Source: an uncultured Tessaracoccus sp. (lineage in GTDB: Bacteria > Actinomycetota > Actinomycetes > Propionibacteriales > Propionibacteriaceae). From it: a stretch of DNA of 60,509 bases. This document shows positions 8,601 to 14,350 of this stretch, piece after piece; the first letter of the stretch is position 1; the number at the start of each line of letters is the position of its first letter. Made by a program: the position numbers and the translations under genes. The stretch lies in NCBI RefSeq assembly GCF_943914565.1, contig NZ_CALUCN010000017.1:1-60509 (forward strand), written 5' to 3'. The notes below the pieces were generated by a model. It was given only the letters and a program-made list of their open reading frames with translations, did not search any database and was not told where the DNA came from.

Positions 8601-9438
8601 GGAGTACGCGGTCATGGGCTTCGAGTACGGCTACTCGGTCGCCCGTCCCGACGCGCTCGTGCTGTGGGAGGGCCAGTTCGGTGACTTCGCCAACGGCGCG
8701 CAGACCATCGCCGACGAGTTCATCTCCTCCGGCGACGCGAAGTGGGGCCAGAAGTCCGGCGTCGTGCTGCTGCTGCCGCACGGCTACGAGGGGCAGGGCC
8801 CGGACCACAGCTCCGCCCGCATCGAGCGGTGGCTGCAGCTGTGCGCCGAGAACGCGCTGGCGGTGTGCCAGCCCTCGACGCCGGCCAGCCACTTCCACCT
8901 GCTGCGCAACCACGCCTACGTGAACTACCACCGGCCGCTCGTCATCGCGACGCCGAAGTCGATGCTGCGCAACAAGCTCGCGGTGTCGCAGCCGGAGGAC
9001 TTCACGTCGGGACGCTGGCGCCCGGCCCTCGACGACCCGACGATCACGGACGCGTCGAAGGTCGAGCGCGTGCTGCTGTGCTCCGGCAAGGTGCGTTGGG
9101 AGCTCGTGAAGGCGCGGGAGAAGGCCCAGCTGCAGGACACGGTGGCGATCGTCACCCTCGAGCGGCTCTACCCGCTGCCCGACGAGGACCTCGCGGCCAT
9201 CCTGGAGCGCTACGCCCACGTGCGCGACGTGCGGTTCGTGCAGGACGAGCCGGAGAACCAGGGTCCGTGGCCGTTCATGGCCCTGCACCTGGCCTCCGCG
9301 CTCGAGGCACAGCGTCCCGGCACGACGATCACGATCACGCCCGTGACGAGGCCTTGGTCCTCCGCACCGTCGGTCGGCTCCGCCGGCCGTCACGCGGAGC
9401 AGGAGAAGTACCTCATGCGTCGCGCGCTCGAGGACTGA
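5653..9438 (+). CDS. kgd: Multifunctional 2-oxoglutarate metabolism enzyme (decarboxylase/dehydrogenase E1 fused to E2-type domain)
   Basis: Kgd (about 1261 aa) is the actinobacterial fusion acting at 2-oxoglutarate: ThDP-dependent decarboxylation, the E1 activity of the 2-oxoglutarate dehydrogenase complex, and 2-hydroxy-3-oxoadipate synthesis. Order: N-terminal segment FGANAWLIDEMREAYERDP (about 10-28), a Pro/Ala/Lys-rich linker, an E2-type acyltransferase domain without lipoyl domain (STYDHRVIQG near 356-365), then the E1 part from about 460 with MPHRGRLNVLAN, GDASFAGQGVVFE and NNQVGFTT (ThDP/metal region) and a C-terminal transketolase-like domain. The start is uncertain: ATG 5653 or GTG 5632 in the same frame; neither has ideal spacing from the GAGAGGGA near 5624. 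GarA, its inhibitor in relatives, is not in the window. DUF6104 follows after one base. Confidence 0.95.
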   Translation: MSTVDSNDEFGANAWLIDEMREAYERDPQSVDSSWQAYFAKERGGQPAPRAAKPEASKQPPAKPAPSAPEQPRKQAPAPKQAPASKPDAERAVASSDHPTAPSANAPTTEQVPTRAESPAQPGSGAGLSANAPSPAIRPDVEPKEPKYTVLRGAPMRTAKNMDASLTMPTATSVRSVPMKLVIDQRTAINNYLRSTKGGKVSFTHIIAYAMVQAIKAVPSMGNGYDVVDGKPNLVENPSINLGIAIDVQKGDKRQLLVPNVKGCEDLNFAQFWSAYEAVVAKARDNKLTVDDFAHTTATITNPGGIGTNHSVPRLMNGQGLILGVGNIDYPAEFMGMSPSRLLELGVSKRLTLTSTYDHRVIQGAQSGEFLKVLHELLLGANGFYDDIFEALRIPYEPLRWAPDVSAHRPDQVSKQARVLELINAYRAFGHLIANTDPLEYRARSHEDLRLETHGLTIWDLDREFAIGTFGGEPRRYLSLREILATLQDSYCRNLAVEYMHIADNAQRTWFQSRVEKPLTPLTHEEHMHALDKLNEAEIFETFLQTKFVGQKRFSLEGGESLIVLLDEVAQRAANSGLDEVCIGMPHRGRLNVLANIVGKKYGQIFREFDGVADTKGTGDVKYHLGNEGTFVAPNGRTIKASVAANPSHLEAVNPVLMGITRAKQDVLGREDFPVLPILLHGDASFAGQGVVFETLQMSQLRGYKVGGTIHVVVNNQVGFTTSPVEARSATYCTDVAKAISAPVLHVNGDDPDACIRAARIAFEYRQAFNKDIVIDLVCYRRRGHNEGDDPSFTQPKMYDLIEQKRSTRRIYTESLIGRGDISMSDAEDVMNRFRERLEGVFKEMRENKGEPDDDYRKVPYYPTKPDQRLTEITPDAVRRISEAHRVFPEGFQGHRKVVPQMERRAKAILEGPIDWATAEMMAFGSLMMEGRPVRMSGQDSRRGTFSQRFAAVVDRVTNEAYVPLKHLTDDQAPFEIYDSLLSEYAVMGFEYGYSVARPDALVLWEGQFGDFANGAQTIADEFISSGDAKWGQKSGVVLLLPHGYEGQGPDHSSARIERWLQLCAENALAVCQPSTPASHFHLLRNHAYVNYHRPLVIATPKSMLRNKLAVSQPEDFTSGRWRPALDDPTITDASKVERVLLCSGKVRWELVKAREKAQLQDTVAIVTLERLYPLPDEDLAAILERYAHVRDVRFVQDEPENQGPWPFMALHLASALEAQRPGTTITITPVTRPWSSAPSVGSAGRHAEQEKYLMRRALED

Positions 9439-9439
9439 C

Positions 9440-9613
9440 GTGTACTACACGGACCGAGGGTTGGAGGAACTCGTCGAACGCCGGGGCGAGGAGGAGTGCT
9501 CGTTCGAGTGGCTCGCCGAGCAGTTCCGGTGCTTCGTCGACCTCCACCCGGAGTTCGAGACGCCGGTGGAGCGCCTCGCCTCGTGGCTCGCGAGACTCGA
9601 CGACGACGAGTGA
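9440..9613 (+). CDS. DUF6104 family small protein
   Basis: This 57-aa protein begins at a GTG one base after the kgd stop and reads VYYTDRGLEELVERRG at its start, followed by a short acidic helical region (FEWLAEQFRCFVDLHPEF) and a C-terminal run ending LARLDDDE. This matches the small DUF6104 family that habitually follows kgd in actinobacteria. It is acidic and without membrane segments or signal peptide. The tight spacing implies translational coupling, which suggests a function tied to Kgd (assembly or regulation), but no role is established. The stop codon lies inside the terminator hairpin described next. Confidence 0.85.
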   Translation: MYYTDRGLEELVERRGEEECSFEWLAEQFRCFVDLHPEFETPVERLASWLARLDDDE

Positions 9614-9656
9614 CCGGGTTGGCCCTCACTCCCGGTGCAGGGCCAACCTCGTCGAC
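9604..9656. terminator. Bidirectional terminator between kgd-DUF6104 and the convergent membrane gene
   Basis: GTTGGCCCT (9618-9626) pairs perfectly with AGGGCCAAC (9639-9647), extended by CGACGAG (9604-9610) with CTCGTCG (9648-9654) across a one-sided bulge. The DUF6104 stop lies in the bulge, and the stop of the opposite gene (9626-9628) at the edge of the loop, so both genes end within one hairpin. Confidence 0.75.
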
Positions 9657-10012
9657 GGCAGGATCGACAGCGCGGTCGTCGTCACGGCGAACACCAGCCA
9701 CACGATGGCCAGCCAGCGCTGCCCGACGTCGGTGCTGGGCACGAACGACGCGGCCGTGCACGCGTTGAGCAGCGAAACCGCGACGAGCATCCCCCACGCC
9801 CACGGCTTGCGTGCGTACGCCGCCCAGGCGACGCCCAGGATGATGAGCCCGTGGATGAGCAGCATGACGGCAACACTCACGCCCAACGCCTCGGAGTGTG
9901 ACACCATGGACCACAAGGCGGCGACGAGCACGAGGGCCCCGGTGAGGGCGGTGCCGACCACCGCCCCGCCGAAGGTCGGAGGTGTGAGCCGCGCGCGGAG
10001 GTTCCAGTCCAT
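9626..10012 (-). CDS. Four-helix integral membrane protein of unknown function
   Basis: This 128-aa protein starts at ATG 10012 (MDWNLRARL); an in-frame extension to 10048 exists but adds an unlikely leader. Four hydrophobic helices are visible: GALVLVAALWSMV, VAVMLLIHGLIILGVAW, WGMLVAVSLLNAC and LAIVWLVFAVTTTALSIL, separated by short loops. This is the layout of many small actinobacterial membrane proteins with no assigned role. It is convergent with kgd-DUF6104 and divergent from whiB. No catalytic motif is visible, and a function cannot be given. Confidence 0.7.
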   Translation of the reverse strand: MDWNLRARLTPPTFGGAVVGTALTGALVLVAALWSMVSHSEALGVSVAVMLLIHGLIILGVAWAAYARKPWAWGMLVAVSLLNACTAASFVPSTDVGQRWLAIVWLVFAVTTTALSILPSTRLALHRE

Positions 10013-10074
10013 GCCCACAGCATTCCCGATCACGGGCGGCAGGACCAATCGCGTGCACGCTCGCGCAGCACCCC

Positions 10075-10103
10075 TTGTCCTGCGGGCACGAACGGAGTAT
10101 GTT
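10075..10103 (+). promoter_or_regulatory. Candidate sigma70-type promoter for whiB
   Basis: TTGTCC (10075-10080) and TATGTT (10098-10103) are separated by 17 nt, about 48 nt upstream of the whiB ATG. A purine-rich ribosome binding site (GAAGGAAGGAGC) ends about 8 nt before the start. Assignment is by motif only. Confidence 0.5.
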
Positions 10104-10150
10104 TCAGTGGTTCACGTGCGCGGCACAGACCGAAGGAAGGAGCGTCACCG

Positions 10151-10402
10151 ATGGATTGGCGACACAGGGCGGCGTGTCTGACGGAGGATCCCGAGCTGTT
10201 CTTCCCGGTCGGCAACACCGGCCCCGCCATCGCACAGGTCGAGGAGGCCAAGAAGATCTGCCATCGGTGCGAGGTCATGGACGAGTGCCTCGCCTGGGCC
10301 CTCAACGCCGGGCAGGACCACGGCGTCTGGGGTGGCATGAGTGAGGACGAGCGTCGCGCCATCAAGCGACGCAACGCGCGCACGCGGCTGCGCAAGGGCT
10401 GA
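10151..10402 (+). CDS. whiB1: WhiB-family iron-sulfur transcription factor, WhiB1 type
   Basis: This 83-aa Wbl protein binds a [4Fe-4S] cluster through four conserved cysteines, visible at C9, C37, C40 and C46 (the C-x27-C-x2-C-x5-C pattern). The turn motif GVWGG (about 58-62) and the basic C-terminal tail (RRAIKRRNARTRLRKG) used for DNA contact are present. The N-terminal MDWRHRAACLTEDPELFFP and the overall length match WhiB1, an essential Wbl protein that in mycobacteria binds the primary sigma factor and whose cluster reacts with nitric oxide. Here it is a single gene with its own promoter and a shared terminator, convergent with the sensor kinase. Confidence 0.92.
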   Translation: MDWRHRAACLTEDPELFFPVGNTGPAIAQVEEAKKICHRCEVMDECLAWALNAGQDHGVWGGMSEDERRAIKRRNARTRLRKG

Positions 10403-10429
10403 CCGCCGCCGCTCCCCCTCAGCCCTTGC
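10392..10429. terminator. Bidirectional terminator formed by the 3' ends of whiB and the kinase gene
   Basis: GCAAGGGCTGA (10392-10402) and TCAGCCCTTGC (10419-10429) form a perfect 11-bp stem with a 16-nt loop. The whiB stop TGA is the last triplet of the left arm and the kinase stop (TCA on +) the first triplet of the right arm, so the terminator is built out of coding sequence of both convergent genes. Confidence 0.7.
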
Positions 10430-11882
10430 CGCGCCCCTTGGTGCGCATCGTGTCCAGGGGCAGCGTCACGACGGCCTCCGCACCGGGGCCGTCGCTGCGG
10501 TTGCGCATCTCGAACGTGCCTGCCAGGTCGCTGATCAGCGTCTGGATGATCGTGAGCCCGAGGCTGCGCTGACCGCCCAGGGAGAAGCCCTCCGGCAGCC
10601 CCCGCCCGTCGTCGCGCACCCGGATCCTGAGCACCTCGTCGGTGCGGTCCGGCACGACGTCCACGCTGCCCGACGCGTTGGCGAGCCCGTGCTCGATCGC
10701 GTTCTGGCACAGCTCGGTCATCACCATGGACAGCGTCGTCGCGACGCCGGCCGGGATCACCCCGAAGGATCCCTTCCGCTCGGCCCGCACGGTACCGGCG
10801 GCCGCGGCGAGGTCCCCGACCATGTCGAGGATCTTGTCGCAGATGTCGTCGAAGGCCACGTCCTCCGCGAGCGCTTGACTGAGCGTCTCGTGCACGACGG
10901 CGATCGAGCTCACGCGCCGCATCGCGTCGCGGAGCGCCTCCTTGCCGTCGGCCGACTGCACCCGTCGCGACTGCATGCGCAGCAGCGCCGCCACGGTCTG
11001 GAGGTTGTTCTTCACGCGGTGATGGATCTCCCGGATGGTGGCGTCCTTGGTGACGAGCATCCGGTCGCGCCGGCGGAGGTCGGTGGTGTCGCGGCACAGC
11101 ACGAGCATCCCGGCCGACCGCCGTTCGCGCCACAGCGGCATGAGCAGGAAGCGCATCGACGCGCTGCGCCTGGTGATCTCGAACTCGAGGCTGAGCGTCC
11201 CGTCGAGGTCCCGCCCGACGGTCTGGCCGACCCCCTCCACGCCTTCGCGCAGGTGCCGGGTGAGGTCGCGGAACGTCTCGCCCTCGATGTCGCCCACCGC
11301 GCCGAGCCGGCGGAAGCCGGTGACCGCGTTGGGGCTGGCGTAGGTGATGGTGCCGTCGGGCTGCACGCGCAGCAGGCCGTCGGCGACCTTCGGCGCGAGC
11401 GCCTTGTCCGCGAGCTGCAGCAGCGGGAACTCCCCCCGGAACAGCATTTGGATGAGCACCTCGGCGATCTCGACCGAGTTCTCCTCGAGCGCGCCCGGCG
11501 CGCGGACCCCCATCTGGTTGGTGTGCCGTTCGACGACGGCGATGGCCCGGTCGTTGCGGACCACCGGGATCGCGAGCACGTCGACGGGGATACCGGCGCT
11601 CAGCGCGTTGTCGCTCGTCTCCGCCGGTTCACCGGAGAGCCACGCCACCACGACGGGGTGGTCGGGCTCGTCGGAGGCGATGCGTTCGCCGACGATGTCG
11701 TGCTCGATCGCCGTCGGACCCGTCACGGGTCGGATCTGGTTGGTGCAGACGAACTCGTCACCGTCCTCGTCGACCGGCCGCCACAGCAGCAGGTCGGAGA
11801 AACTCAAATCCGCGAGGACGTGCCACTGGGCGACGAAGGCGTCCAGCCACTGGGCATCGTCGAGGTCGTCGGCATCGTGCAT
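10419..11882 (-). CDS. pdtaS: Cytosolic sensor histidine kinase, PdtaS-like
   Basis: A 487-aa soluble histidine kinase. Residues about 20-155 form a GAF-like domain, about 180-280 a PAS domain (PDGTITYASPNAVTGFRRLG), then a HisKA_2-type phosphoacceptor region with IREIHHRVKNNLQTVAALLR (phospho-His in HHRVKNN) and a C-terminal HATPase domain (NAIEHG N-box, DDGRGLP G1 box, GLTIIQTL). This order and the HRVKNN motif match PdtaS, which with the antiterminator PdtaR controls translation of target mRNAs in mycobacteria. No response regulator is adjacent, so the partner must lie elsewhere. No membrane segments are visible. ATG 11882 is preferred over the upstream 11927. It is convergent with whiB. 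Confidence 0.85.
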   Translation of the reverse strand: MHDADDLDDAQWLDAFVAQWHVLADLSFSDLLLWRPVDEDGDEFVCTNQIRPVTGPTAIEHDIVGERIASDEPDHPVVVAWLSGEPAETSDNALSAGIPVDVLAIPVVRNDRAIAVVERHTNQMGVRAPGALEENSVEIAEVLIQMLFRGEFPLLQLADKALAPKVADGLLRVQPDGTITYASPNAVTGFRRLGAVGDIEGETFRDLTRHLREGVEGVGQTVGRDLDGTLSLEFEITRRSASMRFLLMPLWRERRSAGMLVLCRDTTDLRRRDRMLVTKDATIREIHHRVKNNLQTVAALLRMQSRRVQSADGKEALRDAMRRVSSIAVVHETLSQALAEDVAFDDICDKILDMVGDLAAAAGTVRAERKGSFGVIPAGVATTLSMVMTELCQNAIEHGLANASGSVDVVPDRTDEVLRIRVRDDGRGLPEGFSLGGQRSLGLTIIQTLISDLAGTFEMRNRSDGPGAEAVVTLPLDTMRTKGRGKG

Positions 11883-11938
11883 GGCCCCAACTGTGCCACA
11901 ATGGATCGCTGCACCAACATCGAGCAAGGAGTAATGAC

Positions 11939-12013
11939 ATGGGCAAGCGAGGCCGCAAGCGTCGCGATCGACGCAAGAACAACGCGAACCACGGCAAGCG
12001 TCCAGGCGCCTGA
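11939..12013 (+). CDS. 50S ribosomal protein bL37
   Basis: A 24-codon gene encoding a very basic peptide with MGKRGRKRRDRR at the start and NHGKRPGA at the end. It matches the actinobacterial large-subunit protein bL37, seen in mycobacterial ribosome structures and missed in many annotations because of its size. AAGGAG at 11926-11931 lies 7 nt before the ATG, an ideal spacing, and a strong terminator follows 22 nt after the stop, so the gene is its own transcription unit. The gene is divergent from the kinase. Annotations sometimes call such proteins AURKAIP1/COX24-domain proteins, a term better suited to bS22. Confidence 0.85.
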   Translation: MGKRGRKRRDRRKNNANHGKRPGA

Positions 12014-12031
12014 CCCGTCGGCGTCACACAC

Positions 12032-12085
12032 GACGACGAAGCGGGCCGCACCCCCGACCGAGGGTGCGGCCCGCTTCGTGTCGTC
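12032..12085. terminator. Strong bidirectional terminator between bL37 and rsrA
   Basis: An 18-bp perfect stem (12036-12053 with 12062-12079) with an 8-nt loop, extended by a few pairs across a 2-nt bulge to 12032/12085. It lies between two convergent units and could end transcription from both. Confidence 0.85.
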
Positions 12086-12116
12086 AGGGATGTGCCCGTC
12101 CGCTCGTGGCCGGGGG

Positions 12117-12371
12117 TCACCCCCGCCGGATGCGCAGCCGCTGCACGCGCAGGCGCAGCTCCGCCGTCGCCGGGACGCACGGCTGGCGGCGCAGCATGGT
12201 GTCGATCGCGGACTCGATCTCGAACTGCTCCATGCAGCGCTCGCAGGCGTGCAGGTGGTGCCGGATCTCGTCGGCGTCGGCGTCGTCGAGCTCGTGGTGG
12301 AGGAAGGCGTGGACGCGTTGCAGCGCCAGCACACACTCGTCGATCTCGTCGTGCTCCAGGGGTTCGCTCAT
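12117..12371 (-). CDS. rsrA: Mycothiol-system anti-sigma factor RsrA
   Basis: RsrA (84 aa) is a zinc-binding anti-sigma factor that holds SigR inactive and releases it when its cysteines are oxidised to a disulfide. The ZAS signature is clear: H39-x3-C43-x2-C46 (HLHACERC) plus the upstream C13 (IDECVLAL). The ATG at 12371 overlaps the sigR stop in an ATGA arrangement, giving the coupled sigR-rsrA order seen in Streptomyces and other mycothiol-producing bacteria. It lacks membrane segments, consistent with a soluble redox sensor. The role follows from the family; the overlap and zinc ligands are read directly. Confidence 0.93.
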   Translation of the reverse strand: MSEPLEHDEIDECVLALQRVHAFLHHELDDADADEIRHHLHACERCMEQFEIESAIDTMLRRQPCVPATAELRLRVQRLRIRRG

Positions 12372-13027
12372 CGACGTCCTCCCTCGCGGGGGATGCCGCG
12401 CTCGGCCGCGTACTCGGCGAGCGCCTCGCGCAGCTGGGTGCGGCCGCGGTTGATGCGGCTCATCACGGTGCCGATCGGCGTGTCCATGATCTGTGCGATC
12501 TCCTTGTACGCGAAGCCCTCGACGTCGGCCAGCCACACGGCGACGCGGTACTGCTCCGAGAGGTTCTCGAGCGCTTCCTTGACCGCCGCGTCGGGAATCT
12601 GGTCGAGCGCGATGGCCTCGGCGGAACGCAGCCCCGTCGAGTGGTGCGACGCGGCGCGGGCCAGCTGCCAGTCCTCGACGTCCTCGTCGCCGGAGATCTT
12701 CGGGGAGCGTTGGGCCTTGCGGTAGTGCGAGATGAACGTGTTGGTGAGGATGCGGTACAGCCACGCCTTGAGGTTGGTGCCCTCCTTGAACGTGTGTCGA
12801 CCGGCGAATGCCTTGGCGTAGGTCTCCTGCACCAGGTCCTCGGCATCGGAGGGGTTGCGCGTCATGCCGAGCGCCGTCGAGTACAGACGGTCGATCAGGG
12901 CCAGCGCGTCCTCCTCGAAGGCGTCGGCCCGCTCCACCACCTCAGTGCGCGTGTCCATCGCCATGCACAGTAGCGCACCGAGCAGCGCCGCGCGTGCCGG
13001 TCCCAGCTCCACCGTCGTCGTCCCCAT
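12368..13027 (-). CDS. sigR: Redox-responsive ECF sigma factor SigR/SigH
   Basis: A group-IV sigma factor (up to 219 aa) that directs the thiol-oxidative stress regulon. Region 2 is clear (YSTALGMTRNPSDAEDLVQE; YAKAFAGRHTF; NLKAWLYRILTNTFI), and region 4 follows (LENLSEQYRVAVWLADVEGF, IAQIMDTPIGTVMSRINRGR). Starts at 13027 (ATG, MGTTTVELG), 12964 or 12958 are all possible. In Streptomyces an N-terminally extended, unstable SigR isoform is made from the autoregulated promoter; the extra 20-odd residues here may play the same part, which is inference. A SigR-type promoter lies 10 nt upstream of the first ATG. rsrA overlaps its 3' end. Confidence 0.93.
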   Translation of the reverse strand: MGTTTVELGPARAALLGALLCMAMDTRTEVVERADAFEEDALALIDRLYSTALGMTRNPSDAEDLVQETYAKAFAGRHTFKEGTNLKAWLYRILTNTFISHYRKAQRSPKISGDEDVEDWQLARAASHHSTGLRSAEAIALDQIPDAAVKEALENLSEQYRVAVWLADVEGFAYKEIAQIMDTPIGTVMSRINRGRTQLREALAEYAAERGIPREGGRR

Positions 13028-13036
13028 GCCTCACCC

Positions 13037-13063
13037 AACGGGGACGGGCGTCGATCTATTCCC
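13037..13063 (-). promoter_or_regulatory. SigR-dependent promoter (autoregulatory) of sigR-rsrA
   Basis: On the minus strand GGGAAT (13058-13063) is followed after exactly 18 nt by GTTG (13036-13039). This is the known SigR/SigH consensus (GGAAT-N18-GTT). The -35 element overlaps the stop codon of the upstream SRAP gene (13056-13058). A start of transcription near 13030 would leave almost no leader before the ATG at 13027, so the extended form could be made from a near-leaderless mRNA. Motif match is direct; autoregulation follows from the family. Confidence 0.8.
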
Positions 13064-13739
13064 CGACGGGTTCGATGAGCTCCGGCCCCTCCACGCCGAC
13101 GCGGTTCACCCTGCGCGAGACGCGCCGCGGCCGGTCGAGGTCCGGGACGGTGAGCAGGGCGACCGCCTGCGCGCCGTCAGCCAGGGTGGGGTCGAGCCAC
13201 TCGTCGAGCGCGTCGTGCGGGACGGCCATCGGCATCCGCTCGTGGAGCCACCCGAACCCGTCGGCGGCGTCGGTGGTGAGGATCGCCGTCGTGCGGATCC
13301 ACCCGTCGGAGGTCTCGTGGAACTCGTGGATCCCCGCCATCGCGAGCGATCCGTGCCGGGGGCGCAGGAACCAGGGCTGCTTCACCCGCGCTCCGTCCGC
13401 GGTCTCCTCGCGCCACTCGTAGTAGCCGAGCGCGGGCAGCACGCAGCGTCGCCGGCGGATGGCGGCGCGGAACGACGGCTTCTCCGTCACCGTCTCGACG
13501 CGTGCGTTGATGAGTCGCATGGGCTTGCGCGCCCACGGCGGCTCGAGCCCCCAGCGGCTGGTGCAGAGCACCCGGGCTCTGCGACCGTCGACCTCGTCGG
13601 TGACGACGGTGGCGACGGGCGCCGTCGGGGCGATGTTGTACCGGGGGGCCGCAACGGCGCTCACGTCATCCACGACGTCGACCGCGAACTCCTCCACGAG
13701 CGACGGGGGATCGGCACTTGCTGCGTATCGTCCGCACAT
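13056..13739 (-). CDS. SOS response-associated peptidase (SRAP, YedK/HMCES family)
   Basis: SRAP proteins (227 aa here) form a covalent thiazolidine link through Cys2 to abasic sites in single-stranded DNA, shielding the lesion. The catalytic Cys2 is preserved (MCGRYA), as are the asparagine in PRYNIAPT and RLINARVET, the glutamate in LGYYEWRE, and the histidine in AGIHEF; the C-terminal HERMPM motif is typical. No LexA-type box is evident upstream. The gene is divergent from the DoxX gene (start codons 29 nt apart) and lies directly upstream of sigR, whose promoter begins inside its stop codon. Full length and intact. Confidence 0.93.
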   Translation of the reverse strand: MCGRYAASADPPSLVEEFAVDVVDDVSAVAAPRYNIAPTAPVATVVTDEVDGRRARVLCTSRWGLEPPWARKPMRLINARVETVTEKPSFRAAIRRRRCVLPALGYYEWREETADGARVKQPWFLRPRHGSLAMAGIHEFHETSDGWIRTTAILTTDAADGFGWLHERMPMAVPHDALDEWLDPTLADGAQAVALLTVPDLDRPRRVSRRVNRVGVEGPELIEPVGE

Positions 13740-13768
13740 GCCTGCACTCTACGGGTAGGCTGCAGCGC

Positions 13769-14350
13769 ATGAGTCTCGTTCGTCTCGCAGCACGCACCCT
13801 GTTCGCCGGTTTCTTCATCGCCGACGGCGTCGACGCCCTCCGCAAGGCCCCCGAGCTTGCGCCCGACGCCGAGTCCGCCACCAAGAAGGCGGTGCCGCTC
13901 CTCCAACGCGCACTGCCCTCCTCCTACTCGTCGTCCGTGCCCGAGGATCCCGAGACGTGGGTCCGCATCGGCGGCGGCCTGAAGCTCGCAGGCGGCGTCC
14001 TGTTCGCCACGGGCATCGGGCGTCGGCTCGGCGCCGCGATGCTCGTCCCGGCCACGCTCCTCGACGTCGCCGTCGCCGCGCCTGCGAAGGACGCCAGCCA
14101 GGACGAGCGCAAGGACGCCCGCCGCGAGATGCTCGTGCGCGGCGCGCTCCTCGGCGGCGCCCTGCTCGGCTCGATGGACCTCCAGGGCCGCCCCAGCCTC
14201 GGCTGGCGCGCCGAGCAGCGCCGCAAGGTGGCCGCGAAGCACGCCGCCGAGCTCAGTGACCGCACGGGCAAGATGACCCGCAAGGCCAGGAAGCAGGCCA
14301 GGAAGGCCGCCAAGCGCGCCAAGAAGCAGGCCAAGAAGGCCACGCGTTGA
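13769..14350 (+). CDS. DoxX-family membrane protein with a basic C-terminal tail
   Basis: A 193-aa protein starting at ATG 13769. It opens with RLAARTLFAGFFIADGVDALRKAP, the usual DoxX beginning, followed by hydrophobic helices (GGGLKLAGGVLFATGIG, LGAAMLVPATLLDVAVA, LVRGALLGGALLGSMDL). The last about 50 residues are Lys/Ala/Arg-rich (KARKQARKAAKRAKKQ), a repetitive, strongly basic tail facing the cytoplasm by prediction, which could bind nucleic acid or acidic phospholipid; that is speculative. In mycobacteria a DoxX protein works with a thiol-oxidoreductase in the membrane, but no such partner is adjacent here. Its stop overlaps the aroA start by 4 nt (TTGA), so the two are coupled. Confidence 0.82.
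   Translation: MSLVRLAARTLFAGFFIADGVDALRKAPELAPDAESATKKAVPLLQRALPSSYSSSVPEDPETWVRIGGGLKLAGGVLFATGIGRRLGAAMLVPATLLDVAVAAPAKDASQDERKDARREMLVRGALLGGALLGSMDLQGRPSLGWRAEQRRKVAAKHAAELSDRTGKMTRKARKQARKAAKRAKKQAKKATR

Noticed and set aside
5422..9393. Open minus-strand frame of 1323 codons opposite kgd
   Set aside because: It is the antisense shadow of kgd: composition is dominated by Arg/Val/Leu/His repeats, with no domain motif, while the plus frame has full Kgd motifs.
5653..9438. Plain SucA (E1 only)
   Set aside because: The N-terminal acyltransferase domain with DHRVIQG and the length of about 1260 residues show the Kgd fusion.
11939..12013. Chance small reading frame
   Set aside because: Ideal ribosome binding site, strong terminator and clear match to bL37 support a real gene.
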